Origin: an uncultured Roseobacter sp.
GTDB taxonomy: Bacteria; Pseudomonadota; Alphaproteobacteria; Rhodobacterales; Rhodobacteraceae
DNA length: 64,000 nt
Direction: 5' to 3'
Assembly: GCF_947492555.1 (NCBI RefSeq)
Contig: NZ_CANLNE010000001.1
Span: 434,001 to 498,000 of the forward strand
Below are positions 8,002 to 15,754 of this stretch, in pieces. The translations under genes were made by a program, and so were the position numbers. How positions within the stretch are numbered: position 1 is the first letter of the stretch; the number at the start of each line of letters is the position of its first letter. The notes under the pieces were generated by a model that had not been told where the DNA came from, did not search any database, and worked only from the letters and a program-made list of their open reading frames with translations.

Positions 8002-8489
8002 GGCAACCTCAGGATATTGCCCTGCGGGATCGCGACCCCGGCGACATGGGCAAAGAATGCATAGAGCACCAGTGGGATAATTACCGCACAGACCAGAGCC
8101 GTCACCGGATGGCGCGTGCGCACCAGAAAGGCAGTTGCGGCGAAGATCAGCATGGAGGTCAACACCATGCCCAGACGCGGCAAGGCAATCATCGTCAGCC
8201 CCATGATCACCGCCATGCCAGCGAGCCGCAGCCACGCCGCAGTCGGATCGTCACTGCGCGCGTTGACGGCCGCGCCCGTGTCCTCAAGTCGCAGTCCCGA
8301 AAACACCAGCCCGAGCCCGGCCAGACCGGTGAATCCGGCCAAAGCATAGGGCCAGAACAGCGGCGACAGGATGATGTTGCCCACGTTACTGGGCGAAGAC
8401 ACCCAGGCAGGAATGGCATAGACGACCAGAAAAACCGCTGCCAGCAGCGCGCCGAAGCCCAGCCGCAATTGCACCTGCCTTTGTGTCAT
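7998..8489 (-). CDS. tctB: Tripartite tricarboxylate transporter, small permease subunit TctB
   Basis: 163 residues with four hydrophobic helices, the standard size and layout of TctB proteins. It follows a strong Shine-Dalgarno sequence (GGGAGGAAGG) and overlaps tctA by 4 bp. Only about 95 bp separate it from tctC, and that gap contains a strong hairpin that could lower expression of the permease genes relative to the receptor. Confidence 0.88.
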   Translation of the reverse strand: MTQRQVQLRLGFGALLAAVFLVVYAIPAWVSSPSNVGNIILSPLFWPYALAGFTGLAGLGLVFSGLRLEDTGAAVNARSDDPTAAWLRLAGMAVIMGLTMIALPRLGMVLTSMLIFAATAFLVRTRHPVTALVCAVIIPLVLYAFFAHVAGVAIPQGNILRLP

Positions 8490-8523
8490 CCTTCCTCCCC
8501 TCGCCCGTTCCGGGTCTCATGAA

Positions 8524-8554
8524 AAACGCCGGGCAGAGACAGTGCCCGGCGTTT
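8524..8554 (-). terminator. Hairpin between tctC and tctB, likely attenuator
   Basis: Perfect 11-bp arms AAACGCCGGGC (8524-8534) and GCCCGGCGTTT (8544-8554) around a 9-nt loop. Read on the minus strand the stem is followed by a short T run, so it resembles a leaky terminator within the tctC-tctB-tctA operon. Confidence 0.75.
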
Positions 8555-8583
8555 CCGTCTCGCGCGCATCGCGGTCCTTGGAC

Positions 8584-9558
8584 CTAGCCTTCGATCCTCA
8601 TGCCCAGATCGTCAACAAGTTTCCGAAAGGTATTGTACTGCCCTTCGATGAAGGCATTCGCATCCTCGGGCGACATCAGTTCGATCACCGACCCCCGTGC
8701 GGTCATCTTTTCGAGGAACTCGGGATCTTCCGTCGCGGCCGCCATCCACGCGCCCCATTTGTCGGCGACATCATCCGGCAGGCCGTCCGGCCCGGCAATC
8801 CCGGTCCAGCCAACCAGCTGGTGCAACGCCGGTTTGCCCAAATCAGCCGCCGTAGGCACGTCGAACCCCGCCACCGGCTCTGCCGTGGTGACCATCAGCG
8901 GCACCAGTTGCTTGTTGGCCACAAAGCTCGCGATGGCGGAGGAATTGGTGCACAGGAATGTCGCCGTGCCGTTCAATACAGCCGTCGCAGCCGCCCCACC
9001 GCCCTTTTGCGGAATATGCGTGGTTTTGGTCAGCGGTTCCTCGACGCCGAACTCCGACAGCACCATGACGGCGGCCAGATGCAGCAAGGAACCGACACCG
9101 GAAGAGGAATAGGTCACCCCGCCCTCGTCCACCTTGGCGATCAGATCTTCCATCGAGGTGATGCCAGACGACGGGCTGACCGCGCAGGCCACCGGGTTGA
9201 TCTCATAGACGGTGACAAAGCGGAAATCATCCAGCGTATAAGGCAGCGTGGCTTTCATCGCCGGGTTCACCGAATGCGAGCCCACCCGCGCGAAGAGCAT
9301 CGTATAGCCGTCTTCCTTGGCGTTCTGCACCGCAACGGAGCCTGTCGCCCCGCCCGCACCGGTGACATTCGCCATCACCAGCGGCTTGCCCACCGCAGCG
9401 CCCAGAGGCTCAGCAATTGTACGGGCGGAGATGTCGGTCGCCCCGCCTGCCCCGTATGGAATGACCATGTTAATCGGGCGTTCGGGGTACTCCGCCAGGG
9501 CGGCTCCCGCCAGGCCAAGGCTCAAGGCGCAGACCGCGCCCAATGTTCTGAATGTCAT
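8584..9558 (-). CDS. tctC: Tripartite tricarboxylate transporter receptor TctC (Bug family)
   Basis: 324 residues with a Sec signal peptide (LGAVCALSLGLAGAALA, cleaved near residue 22). The mature N-terminus YPERPINMVIPYGAGGATDISAR is the hallmark of Bug/TctC periplasmic receptors, with the PYGAGG loop that contacts carboxylate ligands. It is the first gene of the tct operon, preceded by GGAGGAAAACG, and is divergently transcribed from a LysR regulator that shares a 149-bp intergenic region. It captures a carboxylate in the periplasm and delivers it to TctAB. The ligand is unknown; the downstream SDH/fumarase genes make a C4-C6 carboxylate plausible. Confidence 0.92.
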   Translation of the reverse strand: MTFRTLGAVCALSLGLAGAALAEYPERPINMVIPYGAGGATDISARTIAEPLGAAVGKPLVMANVTGAGGATGSVAVQNAKEDGYTMLFARVGSHSVNPAMKATLPYTLDDFRFVTVYEINPVACAVSPSSGITSMEDLIAKVDEGGVTYSSSGVGSLLHLAAVMVLSEFGVEEPLTKTTHIPQKGGGAAATAVLNGTATFLCTNSSAIASFVANKQLVPLMVTTAEPVAGFDVPTAADLGKPALHQLVGWTGIAGPDGLPDDVADKWGAWMAAATEDPEFLEKMTARGSVIELMSPEDANAFIEGQYNTFRKLVDDLGMRIEG

Positions 9559-9622
9559 CGTTTTCCTCCCAGTCGTGTCTTATTTCCGGACCTCCCCGAG
9601 CAAAGCCGACAGCGCCCTTGAC

Positions 9623-9692
9623 AATTGGTAACGTTAAGACATGCTTCATAGAAGTAATAATAAATTACAGAATTGGTAAGTTCTGCTGACAA
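9623..9692. promoter_or_regulatory. Divergent tctC/lysR promoter region with AATTGGTAA direct repeats
   Basis: Two copies of AATTGGTAA lie at 9623-9631 and 9671-9679. A minus-strand promoter for tctC is readable: -35 TTGTCA (complement of 9687-9692), 17-bp spacer, -10 TGTAAT (complement of 9664-9669). TTGACA at 9618-9623 could be the -35 for the LysR gene, though its -10 is weak. The second repeat sits inside the tctC promoter spacer, as expected for a LysR-family binding site. Confidence 0.55.
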
Positions 9693-9707
9693 AAAGGATG
9701 CTGCTGG

Positions 9708-10619
9708 ATGTCGATACGCACGCTGCGAACGCTGATCGCGGTGCATGATCACAAGACCTTCAGCGCGGCCGCAGATGCGGTTTACGTCACCCACGCCGCC
9801 GTCAGTCAGCAGATGCGCGCGCTGGAGGAAAACTGGGGCATCCAGCTTTTTGACCGTTCCAAACGCACGCCGGAACTGACACCGCTGGGCCGCGCGCTGG
9901 TGGCCAAGGCCCGCGATGTCGTGCGCGCCTACGACCAGATGCTGCCTTCCGTGCTGGGCGAAAGTGGTGTCAGCGGCGAAGTTTCTCTGGGCGCCTTGCC
10001 CACGACGCTGACCACGATGGTGCCGTCGGCGATTTCCATGCTGGTGGACGCCTACCCGGAGGTGCGCGTGCGTCTCTTTCCGGGGCTGACAATACAGTTG
10101 GTATCCCAACTCGAACGCGGGGCCTTGGACGCCGCGATCATCTCACGGCCCCAGCTGGTGCCCGCCGGCCTGGAGTTTCTGGAGATTGCCGAGGAACCGC
10201 TGCAACTGCTGGCCTCGCGCGATGTGCAGAGCGATGACCCCTTTGAGTTGCTGGCCAAGCACCCGTTCATCCGCTTCAACCGCGATGCGGTGGTTGGGCA
10301 CATGATCGAAAGCTGGCTGCAGAAAAAGAACATCCGCGTCAGCGAAGCCATGGAATTGGACGGACTGGAGGCAATCTCCAGCATGGTGTTTGCCAACCTC
10401 GGTGTGGCGATTGCGCCGAAACGGGCGGTCAAGACCAACAACCCCCTGCCGCTGAAACGCCTGTCGCTGGGGGAGGACGCGCCGGTCCGGCGGCTGGGCC
10501 TCGCCTTTCCGCGCGACACGGCGCACGGGCCGATCCTGACGGAACTGCACAGCGTTTGCCTGCGGTCGGTTCAGATCGGCGCCTTCGGCGCGCAGACAAG
10601 TACAGAACCCGCTGCATGA
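9708..10619 (+). CDS. LysR-family transcriptional regulator of the tct locus
   Basis: 303 residues. The N-terminal winged helix-turn-helix covers about residues 1-60 (TLRTLIAVHDHKTFSAAADAVYVTHAAVSQQMRALEENWG, typical LysR), followed by a periplasmic-binding-protein-like effector domain from about 90 onward. Divergent arrangement with tctC is the classical layout for a LysR protein controlling its neighbour and itself, with a carboxylate as likely co-inducer. Its stop overlaps the start of the downstream TSUP permease (ATGA), so the two are co-expressed. Confidence 0.9.
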   Translation: MSIRTLRTLIAVHDHKTFSAAADAVYVTHAAVSQQMRALEENWGIQLFDRSKRTPELTPLGRALVAKARDVVRAYDQMLPSVLGESGVSGEVSLGALPTTLTTMVPSAISMLVDAYPEVRVRLFPGLTIQLVSQLERGALDAAIISRPQLVPAGLEFLEIAEEPLQLLASRDVQSDDPFELLAKHPFIRFNRDAVVGHMIESWLQKKNIRVSEAMELDGLEAISSMVFANLGVAIAPKRAVKTNNPLPLKRLSLGEDAPVRRLGLAFPRDTAHGPILTELHSVCLRSVQIGAFGAQTSTEPAA

Positions 10620-11359
10620 GCGCCGAAGACATGATCTACCTGGTGATCGGCGCGCTGGCGGGCGGTTTCATCAACGGCTTGGCCGGGTTCGGCACCTCGC
10701 TCTTTGCCCTGGGGTTTTTCCTCACCATCATGCCCGCCGTCGAAGCCGTCGCCATCATCGTGGTGATCTCGGTGGTCAGCGGGCTCCAAGGCCTCTGGGT
10801 CGTGCGCGGTGCACTGACACAAAACCCGCGCCGGTTGGCCCGGTTTCTTCTGCCTGCGATCATCGGCATTCCACTGGGTGTCGCCTCTCTCAAGCAGATC
10901 GACGTGACCGCGCTCAAACTGCTCGTCGCGTTTTTCCTGATCCTTTACGGCGGATTTTTCACGCTCCGCCGCACCTTGCCAAAAATCGACCACCCGACCC
11001 CGATTATGGATTGCAGCGTTGGGTTTCTGGGCGGCGTCCTGGGCGGTGCGGCCTCTCTGTCCGGCGCGTTGCCAACGATGTGGTGCTCCATGCGGGCCTG
11101 GCCCAAATATGAAACCCGCGCCGTGCTGCAACCGTTTAACGTGACCGTGCTGGCCCTGACCGCCGTGATGCTCGCCTGGAACGGCGCCTATCACAGGCAG
11201 ACCTTGCTGCACCTCACCGTTGCGCTGCCCACGGCCATCGTGGCGGCGCAAATCGGCATTGTCGTGTTCCGCAGGCTTGAGGACGAGACCTTTCGCCGGT
11301 TGCTGATCGCAGTGTGCTTTATCTCCGGCACGGTCCTACTGCTGCGCGAGCTGTTCTGA
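10616..11359 (+). CDS. TSUP-family (TauE/SafE) membrane permease
   Basis: 247 residues, seven to eight hydrophobic helices in two similar halves; GALAGGFINGLAGFGTSLFALGF near the N-terminus and GFLGGVLGGAASLSGALPTMWCSMR in the middle are the paired glycine-rich repeats of the 4-toluene sulfonate uptake permease/TauE family. The ATG at 10616 overlaps the LysR stop. Members export sulfite, sulfoacetate or organic acids; here coupling to a LysR gene next to TctABC suggests transport of a related carboxylate or of a breakdown product. Substrate is not decidable from sequence. Confidence 0.88.
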   Translation: MSAEDMIYLVIGALAGGFINGLAGFGTSLFALGFFLTIMPAVEAVAIIVVISVVSGLQGLWVVRGALTQNPRRLARFLLPAIIGIPLGVASLKQIDVTALKLLVAFFLILYGGFFTLRRTLPKIDHPTPIMDCSVGFLGGVLGGAASLSGALPTMWCSMRAWPKYETRAVLQPFNVTVLALTAVMLAWNGAYHRQTLLHLTVALPTAIVAAQIGIVVFRRLEDETFRRLLIAVCFISGTVLLLRELF

Positions 11360-11366
11360 CGCGGAG

Positions 11367-12035
11367 CTAACCGATCACCTCGTCAGACCGGTCGTCCGTC
11401 TCGCCGTAGCGCTTGAGCACGGCGGGCCGCGTGCCTTCATAGACCTTATCGAGATTTTGCACGATCTTGGCATTCTCGCGCTCGAACAGGCAGTCGCCGT
11501 CAAGGTTTGAGGCCACGATGAACGGGCCCATACGCCGCGCCCGGATCACCCACATCGCCTGGGCGATGCCCAGCTCCTCATGCCAATGCACCGCCTCTAC
11601 CGTCTCCACCCCGCGCCCCAGCAGCGCGCCGGTGCCGTACCCAACCGTGGACAGATAGACCGCCCCGTTGGGCACGAAGTATTCCTTGTAATCCTTGGAC
11701 GACATGCCCCCCTTGCCGATGATCAGCCGGGCACCGGTCTTGGCCATCCATTCCGGCAACCACTTGGCAAAGCGAAAACTGGCTGTCGCCGTGACAGCCC
11801 CCAGATCGAATGATCCATCCTCTCGGATCACTGCGGCGGGAGAGCAATGGAAATTCGCGGCACTTTGCGAGGGCAGTTCCATGGGAATGTTGGCCTTGTC
11901 CTCCAGCGCGCGCATATAAACACCTTCGCGCGCGGTGTAGATCAACCCATCAAGGTAGACGATATCGCCCAGACGCAGATCAGCAATGGCCTCTGGGGTT
12001 GGCGTCGTGGACAGCGTGACCTCGCGGATTTTCAT
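11367..12035 (-). CDS. Class I fumarate hydratase/tartrate dehydratase, beta subunit
   Basis: 222 residues, matching the C-terminal (beta) domain of iron-sulfur class I fumarases and TtdB. The region IIGKGGMSSKDYKEYFVPNGAVYLSTVGYGTGALLG carries the conserved GKGGM and substrate-loop features. The start at 12035 overlaps the alpha-subunit stop (ATGA). With the alpha subunit it should catalyse hydration of fumarate to malate, or dehydration of a related hydroxy acid such as tartrate, using a [4Fe-4S] cluster. It is the last gene of the SDH/fumarase operon, which makes fumarate the most economical substrate. Confidence 0.88.
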   Translation of the reverse strand: MKIREVTLSTTPTPEAIADLRLGDIVYLDGLIYTAREGVYMRALEDKANIPMELPSQSAANFHCSPAAVIREDGSFDLGAVTATASFRFAKWLPEWMAKTGARLIIGKGGMSSKDYKEYFVPNGAVYLSTVGYGTGALLGRGVETVEAVHWHEELGIAQAMWVIRARRMGPFIVASNLDGDCLFERENAKIVQNLDKVYEGTRPAVLKRYGETDDRSDEVIG

Positions 12036-12988
12036 TCTGCAGCCTCCCGCGCCGGTTCCCAGTCTATGGTCTCGCGGCGCTGATAGTCGGTAAACCAATC
12101 GGGGTCTGTGCGATGCTCGACGCGGCCATCGGGAAAAACACGTGCAACGGCCCGGCGCGACGACAGGCAGAACGCATGCACAGACATCTGCATACCGCCA
12201 GTGTGGCAATATCCGACTTCAATATTGCAGTCTATCACCATGTTTTTACCAACAAATCCCATCGCCCCCATACCGATTGAATTGCCCAGTTCCTTGAACT
12301 CATCCTCCATCGCCGCAATCTTCGGATCGGAGTTCCTGCTGCCCACCGTGCGCAGGACCGAGGCGCGCTTGCCCAGCACCATGCAGGTGTCTTTCGATCC
12401 CCCGAGTCCGATGCCGATGATCGCGGGTTGGCACGCGAGCCCGCGTTTGCCGAAGGCGACGAGACTGTCGAGGTAGAACCGCTTGATCCCCTGAATGCCG
12501 TCAGACGGAAACAGCATCCGGTAATCCGTGCCGAAAAGCCCGCCCTTGTGTACAGTGATCAGATCAATCCACTCCCCTTCCGGCTCGAACCCGTATTCAA
12601 TCTCCGGCGCGCCGATGCCGACGTTGTTGTTGTGATCCGTACGCCAGAGCGGGTGCACCCGGTTGGGCCGTAAAGGCACGCCCGTTGTCGCATTGGCCGT
12701 GGCCCGACGTAGGGCGGCCTCCAACGCAATGGGGCCGCCTTCGATCCGCGCGTCATTGCCCATCTTCACGAACCAGCGCGGCACGCCCGTGTCGCCACAC
12801 ATCGCGCGCCTGTCTTCCTTCGCAGCCTCGTAATTCTCCAGCATCGCCTGCAGAACGAAGGACGAAAGATCGCCATCTTCCGTTGCCGCCGCAGCGCGCA
12901 GCCCGTCGAGATAATCCTGAGGGATCTCGATTGCCGCCTTGTCCATCAGGGTTTCAGCCGTCTTTTGAATGAGATCGATGGAAATCAT
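12032..12988 (-). CDS. Class I fumarate hydratase/tartrate dehydratase, alpha subunit
   Basis: 318 residues. The family cysteines that bind the [4Fe-4S] cluster are visible: one in RRAMCGDTGVP (near residue 65), one in LGGSKDTCMVLGK and one in VGYCHTGGMQ. The start at 12988 overlaps the stop of the small upstream gene (ATGA) and follows GGGAGGATTTC. Together with the beta subunit it forms a two-subunit class I hydro-lyase. In the same operon sits a succinate dehydrogenase-like complex that would supply fumarate, so the pair would convert succinate to malate. Confidence 0.9.
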   Translation of the reverse strand: MISIDLIQKTAETLMDKAAIEIPQDYLDGLRAAAATEDGDLSSFVLQAMLENYEAAKEDRRAMCGDTGVPRWFVKMGNDARIEGGPIALEAALRRATANATTGVPLRPNRVHPLWRTDHNNNVGIGAPEIEYGFEPEGEWIDLITVHKGGLFGTDYRMLFPSDGIQGIKRFYLDSLVAFGKRGLACQPAIIGIGLGGSKDTCMVLGKRASVLRTVGSRNSDPKIAAMEDEFKELGNSIGMGAMGFVGKNMVIDCNIEVGYCHTGGMQMSVHAFCLSSRRAVARVFPDGRVEHRTDPDWFTDYQRRETIDWEPAREAAE

Positions 12989-13314
12989 CTGAAATCCTCC
13001 CGGTTGCGCGACACCAGCCCCCACATTTCATCCTCACCGGACCCGGAGAACGCGACCGCCCCCGCCCGGATCAACGCCATGCGCAGCGCATCGTCGTTTT
13101 CGAACCCGCGCAGGTGGTGCTTGATCTTCTTGAGGCTGCGTTTCTGGTAGCTCTGGTTTTCCAGCAGATGCCGGATCGCGGCTTCGACAGAATAATCCAG
13201 CTTCATCTCTTCGCGTAGCTTCTCAAGATCGTTCCGGGCGGACATGCGGGCGGTGACAAAGGCCAGCACGATGCTGCACGCCAGCGTAAGGAATGCGACA
13301 ACGGCCTCGCTCAT
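12985..13314 (-). CDS. Small membrane-anchored charged protein between sdhA and fumarase genes
   Basis: 109 residues of unrecognised family. A single N-terminal helix (about residues 4-23) is followed by a charged, helix-rich cytoplasmic-type segment (RNDLEKLREEMKLDYSVEAAIRHLLENQ) and a basic stretch QKRSLKKIKHHLRGF. It overlaps sdhA upstream and the fumarase alpha gene downstream, both by ATGA, so it is certainly part of the operon. It might tether or assemble the enzymes at the membrane; this is inference from position. Confidence 0.7.
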   Translation of the reverse strand: MSEAVVAFLTLACSIVLAFVTARMSARNDLEKLREEMKLDYSVEAAIRHLLENQSYQKRSLKKIKHHLRGFENDDALRMALIRAGAVAFSGSGEDEMWGLVSRNREDFR

Positions 13315-15068
13315 TGCGCCGCCACCAGCGTTTCGGGCTCACCCGCTGGCAAGATCGTCTCACCGGGGCGAACGATAGAGAAATCAATATCTTCCCGGGT
13401 TACGTTCACGTTACCCTCCTGCATCTGAGCAACCGTGAAGTAGGAAGCCTCCATCGCGCCTGCCTCTGGGAAATCCTCGCGGTAATGCGCGCCGCGGGAG
13501 TTTTCCCGCGCAAGCCCGGCCTTCGCAATCACCTCGGAAACCTCGCAAAGGCTCGCCATGTTCAGCCAGTCGTGCCACGTCAGATTGAAGGCCAGGTTCT
13601 CCGCCGCCACACCGACCTGCATCAGATCCTCACCAATCGCGCTGATCCTCTCCAACCCGCGTCTCATCCCTTGTGCCGTGCGCATCACGCCCACATCGTC
13701 CCACATGGCTTCCTGCAAGCGGTTGCGCAGCGGCTGCACCAGATCGGGTGCGCGCGACAGCGGGTGCGTGGCCCGGGCGTATTCAGCGGCCAGCACCTCT
13801 TCATCCGGGTCCCGCAGGGTCGTCATGCTGCGAATGTCGACACCCATCGTATCGCCAGCAATGCCACCATAGACGGTGGAATTCGCCACCCCGTTGCCAC
13901 CCAGACGGTTGGAGCCATGGGCGCCGCCTGCATCCTCCCCCGCCACATAGAGACCTTCGAGAGCGGTGCGTGTCTCAACGTCGACAACAACGCCCCCCAT
14001 GAAGTAATGCGCGGTCGGCACCACTTCGACCAGCCCCCCCGCCAGATCAAAGCCGCTGTCCTCGCAGCGTTTTACCATGCCTTTGAACTTGGCGCGCACA
14101 TTCTCCGGCCCGAGGTGAGACATGGAAATGAACATGCCCACCTGATCGGGGTCGTTGCTCTTGCGCATTTCAGCGTAGATGCCCCGGCTGACCACATCGC
14201 GGGTCGCCCTTTCGCCCTTGCCATCGTAGTCAAACATGAACCGTTGGCCGGAGGCATTCAGCAACTGCCCACCTGCGCCGCGCAGCCCTTCTTCGAGAAC
14301 AGTGCCGGTCATGCGGCTGTGCTCTCCTGCCAGCAGCCCGGTGGGGTGGAATTGCACCATCTCCATGTCCCGCAGCGGCAAGCCAGCCCGCAGCGCCATG
14401 GCCAGACCGTCCATCGTTTTATCACCGCTGGGCGTGTGATATTTGTACATGGTCGGGCCGCCGCCCGTGGCCATCAGCACCGTCTTGGCGCGCACAAACC
14501 GAAAGCGCCCCGTGCGCATGTCGATCATCAGCACACCAGCCAAGGCACTGCCGTCCTTCGTCGGGATCAACCCCACCGCCCGGTGTTCCTGCAGCTTTTC
14601 GACAGGGCGGCTCAGCACCTGCTCCATCAGGCGATTGATGATCTCGATGCCCGTTAAGTCGCCCTTGTGCACCGTCCGGTCAGCGGTCTGCCCGGCAAAG
14701 GCTTTCTGGTGCAGGGTGCCGTCGGGATTGCGGTCAAAGAAACAGCCGATCTCGTTTTCCAGCTCTCGGATGCGCACCACCGCCTGTTCGCAGAGCCGCC
14801 AGGCCATGTCCTGATTGGGCAGCCATTTGCCACCCTCAATCGTGTCCATGAAATGCCGCTCGACCGTGTCGCCACCGCCCAGTGCCACGTTATAGCCGCC
14901 CTGCACCATCCGCGTGCAGCCGCATTTGCCGATCAGCCCTTTCACCGCGATCGTGATTTTTGTGCCTTCGGGCGCGGCCTGCTGTGCGTGCAGCGCGGCG
15001 AAAAGCCCCGCGCCCCCGGTGCCGAGGATCAGAATATCCGTATCGTGTCGGTCGATGTTACCCGCCAT
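13311..15068 (-). CDS. Succinate dehydrogenase/fumarate reductase-type flavoprotein subunit
   Basis: 585 residues. FAD-binding GTGGAG at 16-21; substrate-site motifs QFHPTGL and HYFMGGVVVD and the ERATRDVVSRGIY segment are present, as is the C-terminal SNRLGGNG FAD segment. The covalent-FAD histidine of classical SdhA/FrdA (in S-H-T-V-A-A-Q-G-G) is replaced: the aligned stretch reads G-C-T-R-M-V-Q-G-G, with Cys51 at the histidine position, so FAD is probably not linked through histidine. The gene lies in an operon with an SdhB-type iron-sulfur protein and two small SdhC/D-like anchors. It should interconvert succinate and fumarate; a different dicarboxylate is possible. Confidence 0.88.
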   Translation of the reverse strand: MAGNIDRHDTDILILGTGGAGLFAALHAQQAAPEGTKITIAVKGLIGKCGCTRMVQGGYNVALGGGDTVERHFMDTIEGGKWLPNQDMAWRLCEQAVVRIRELENEIGCFFDRNPDGTLHQKAFAGQTADRTVHKGDLTGIEIINRLMEQVLSRPVEKLQEHRAVGLIPTKDGSALAGVLMIDMRTGRFRFVRAKTVLMATGGGPTMYKYHTPSGDKTMDGLAMALRAGLPLRDMEMVQFHPTGLLAGEHSRMTGTVLEEGLRGAGGQLLNASGQRFMFDYDGKGERATRDVVSRGIYAEMRKSNDPDQVGMFISMSHLGPENVRAKFKGMVKRCEDSGFDLAGGLVEVVPTAHYFMGGVVVDVETRTALEGLYVAGEDAGGAHGSNRLGGNGVANSTVYGGIAGDTMGVDIRSMTTLRDPDEEVLAAEYARATHPLSRAPDLVQPLRNRLQEAMWDDVGVMRTAQGMRRGLERISAIGEDLMQVGVAAENLAFNLTWHDWLNMASLCEVSEVIAKAGLARENSRGAHYREDFPEAGAMEASYFTVAQMQEGNVNVTREDIDFSIVRPGETILPAGEPETLVAAQ

Positions 15069-15071
15069 CGG

Positions 15072-15410
15072 TCACACCACCTGCAGGAAAAACGTGCCGG
15101 AGATCAGGACCGCAATACCCACCGCACCCGCGGCCAGCGATTTCTGCGGTGCAGACCACGGCAACCATTCCATTGCCATCAGGCGCAAGCCGCCGAACAC
15201 ATGAACGGCCAGCAAAAAGATCAATCCGAATTCTGCAATTTTGACAATCGGTTGCTCGGCAAAGCTGAGAAACTGGTTGAGTTTTTCAGGTGCTGTCAAC
15301 GCATAGGACAAGACCCAGAAATGCAATGGCAGAAACAGCGCCAGCGCAAGCCCGGACACGCGGTGCAGCACGAAAGCCAGCCAGAGTGGATGCGCGCGCG
15401 CGGGTTTCAT
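15072..15410 (-). CDS. Succinate dehydrogenase membrane anchor subunit (SdhC/D-like)
   Basis: 112 residues with three transmembrane helices. HRVSGLALALFLPLHFW near the N-terminus (quinone-site Arg/Ser) and LAVHVFGGLRLMAMEW in the second helix (heme-ligand-type His) match cytochrome b556 subunits. It starts inside the stop of the preceding anchor gene (ATGA) and is 3 bp from the flavoprotein start. Together the two anchors would bind heme b and ubiquinone and hold the catalytic subunits at the inner membrane. Confidence 0.85.
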   Translation of the reverse strand: MKPARAHPLWLAFVLHRVSGLALALFLPLHFWVLSYALTAPEKLNQFLSFAEQPIVKIAEFGLIFLLAVHVFGGLRLMAMEWLPWSAPQKSLAAGAVGIAVLISGTFFLQVV

Positions 15411-15751
15411 GTCATCCCCGCGGGCCAGGTCACGGCAATCAGCGCCTGTGTGCCCATCGCCAGCAGCAACAGCCCCGTTCCCCAGGTAAATCCGGTCAGC
15501 GCGCGCCCCGTCAAACCGGTCATCTCATGCGCTATCACGCGGAGCCCGATGGCCGCATGTGTCGCGACGACCAGCACGAAGGAGCCATAGAACAAGAACC
15601 AGAAGATGGAGCCTTGCGTGCGACCCAAAATCTCTTCCGCCGACAGCCCGCCCTGCACAGCGTAGATCATCACCGCGATGTGCCCGAGGGTCAGCGGCGC
15701 CATGATCAGGGCCGTGATGCGCTGCAGCATGTAGAGGCGTAGATTCAGCAT
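15407..15751 (-). CDS. Succinate dehydrogenase membrane anchor subunit (SdhC/D-like)
   Basis: 114 residues, three transmembrane helices, with LQRITALIMAPLTLGH (quinone-site region) and VVATHAAIGLRVIAHE (heme-type His plus Arg). It resembles the other anchor in layout, so the two probably arose by duplication as in other small-anchor SDH complexes. It lies 3 bp downstream of the iron-sulfur subunit gene and overlaps the next anchor gene. Confidence 0.83.
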   Translation of the reverse strand: MLNLRLYMLQRITALIMAPLTLGHIAVMIYAVQGGLSAEEILGRTQGSIFWFLFYGSFVLVVATHAAIGLRVIAHEMTGLTGRALTGFTWGTGLLLLAMGTQALIAVTWPAGMT

Positions 15752-15754
15752 CGC

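Noticed and set aside
6712-8064. 450-codon plus-strand open frame opposite tctA/tctB
   Set aside because: The composition (many Asp, His, Arg and Gln) reflects antisense of a membrane protein; both genes on the other strand have full family signatures.
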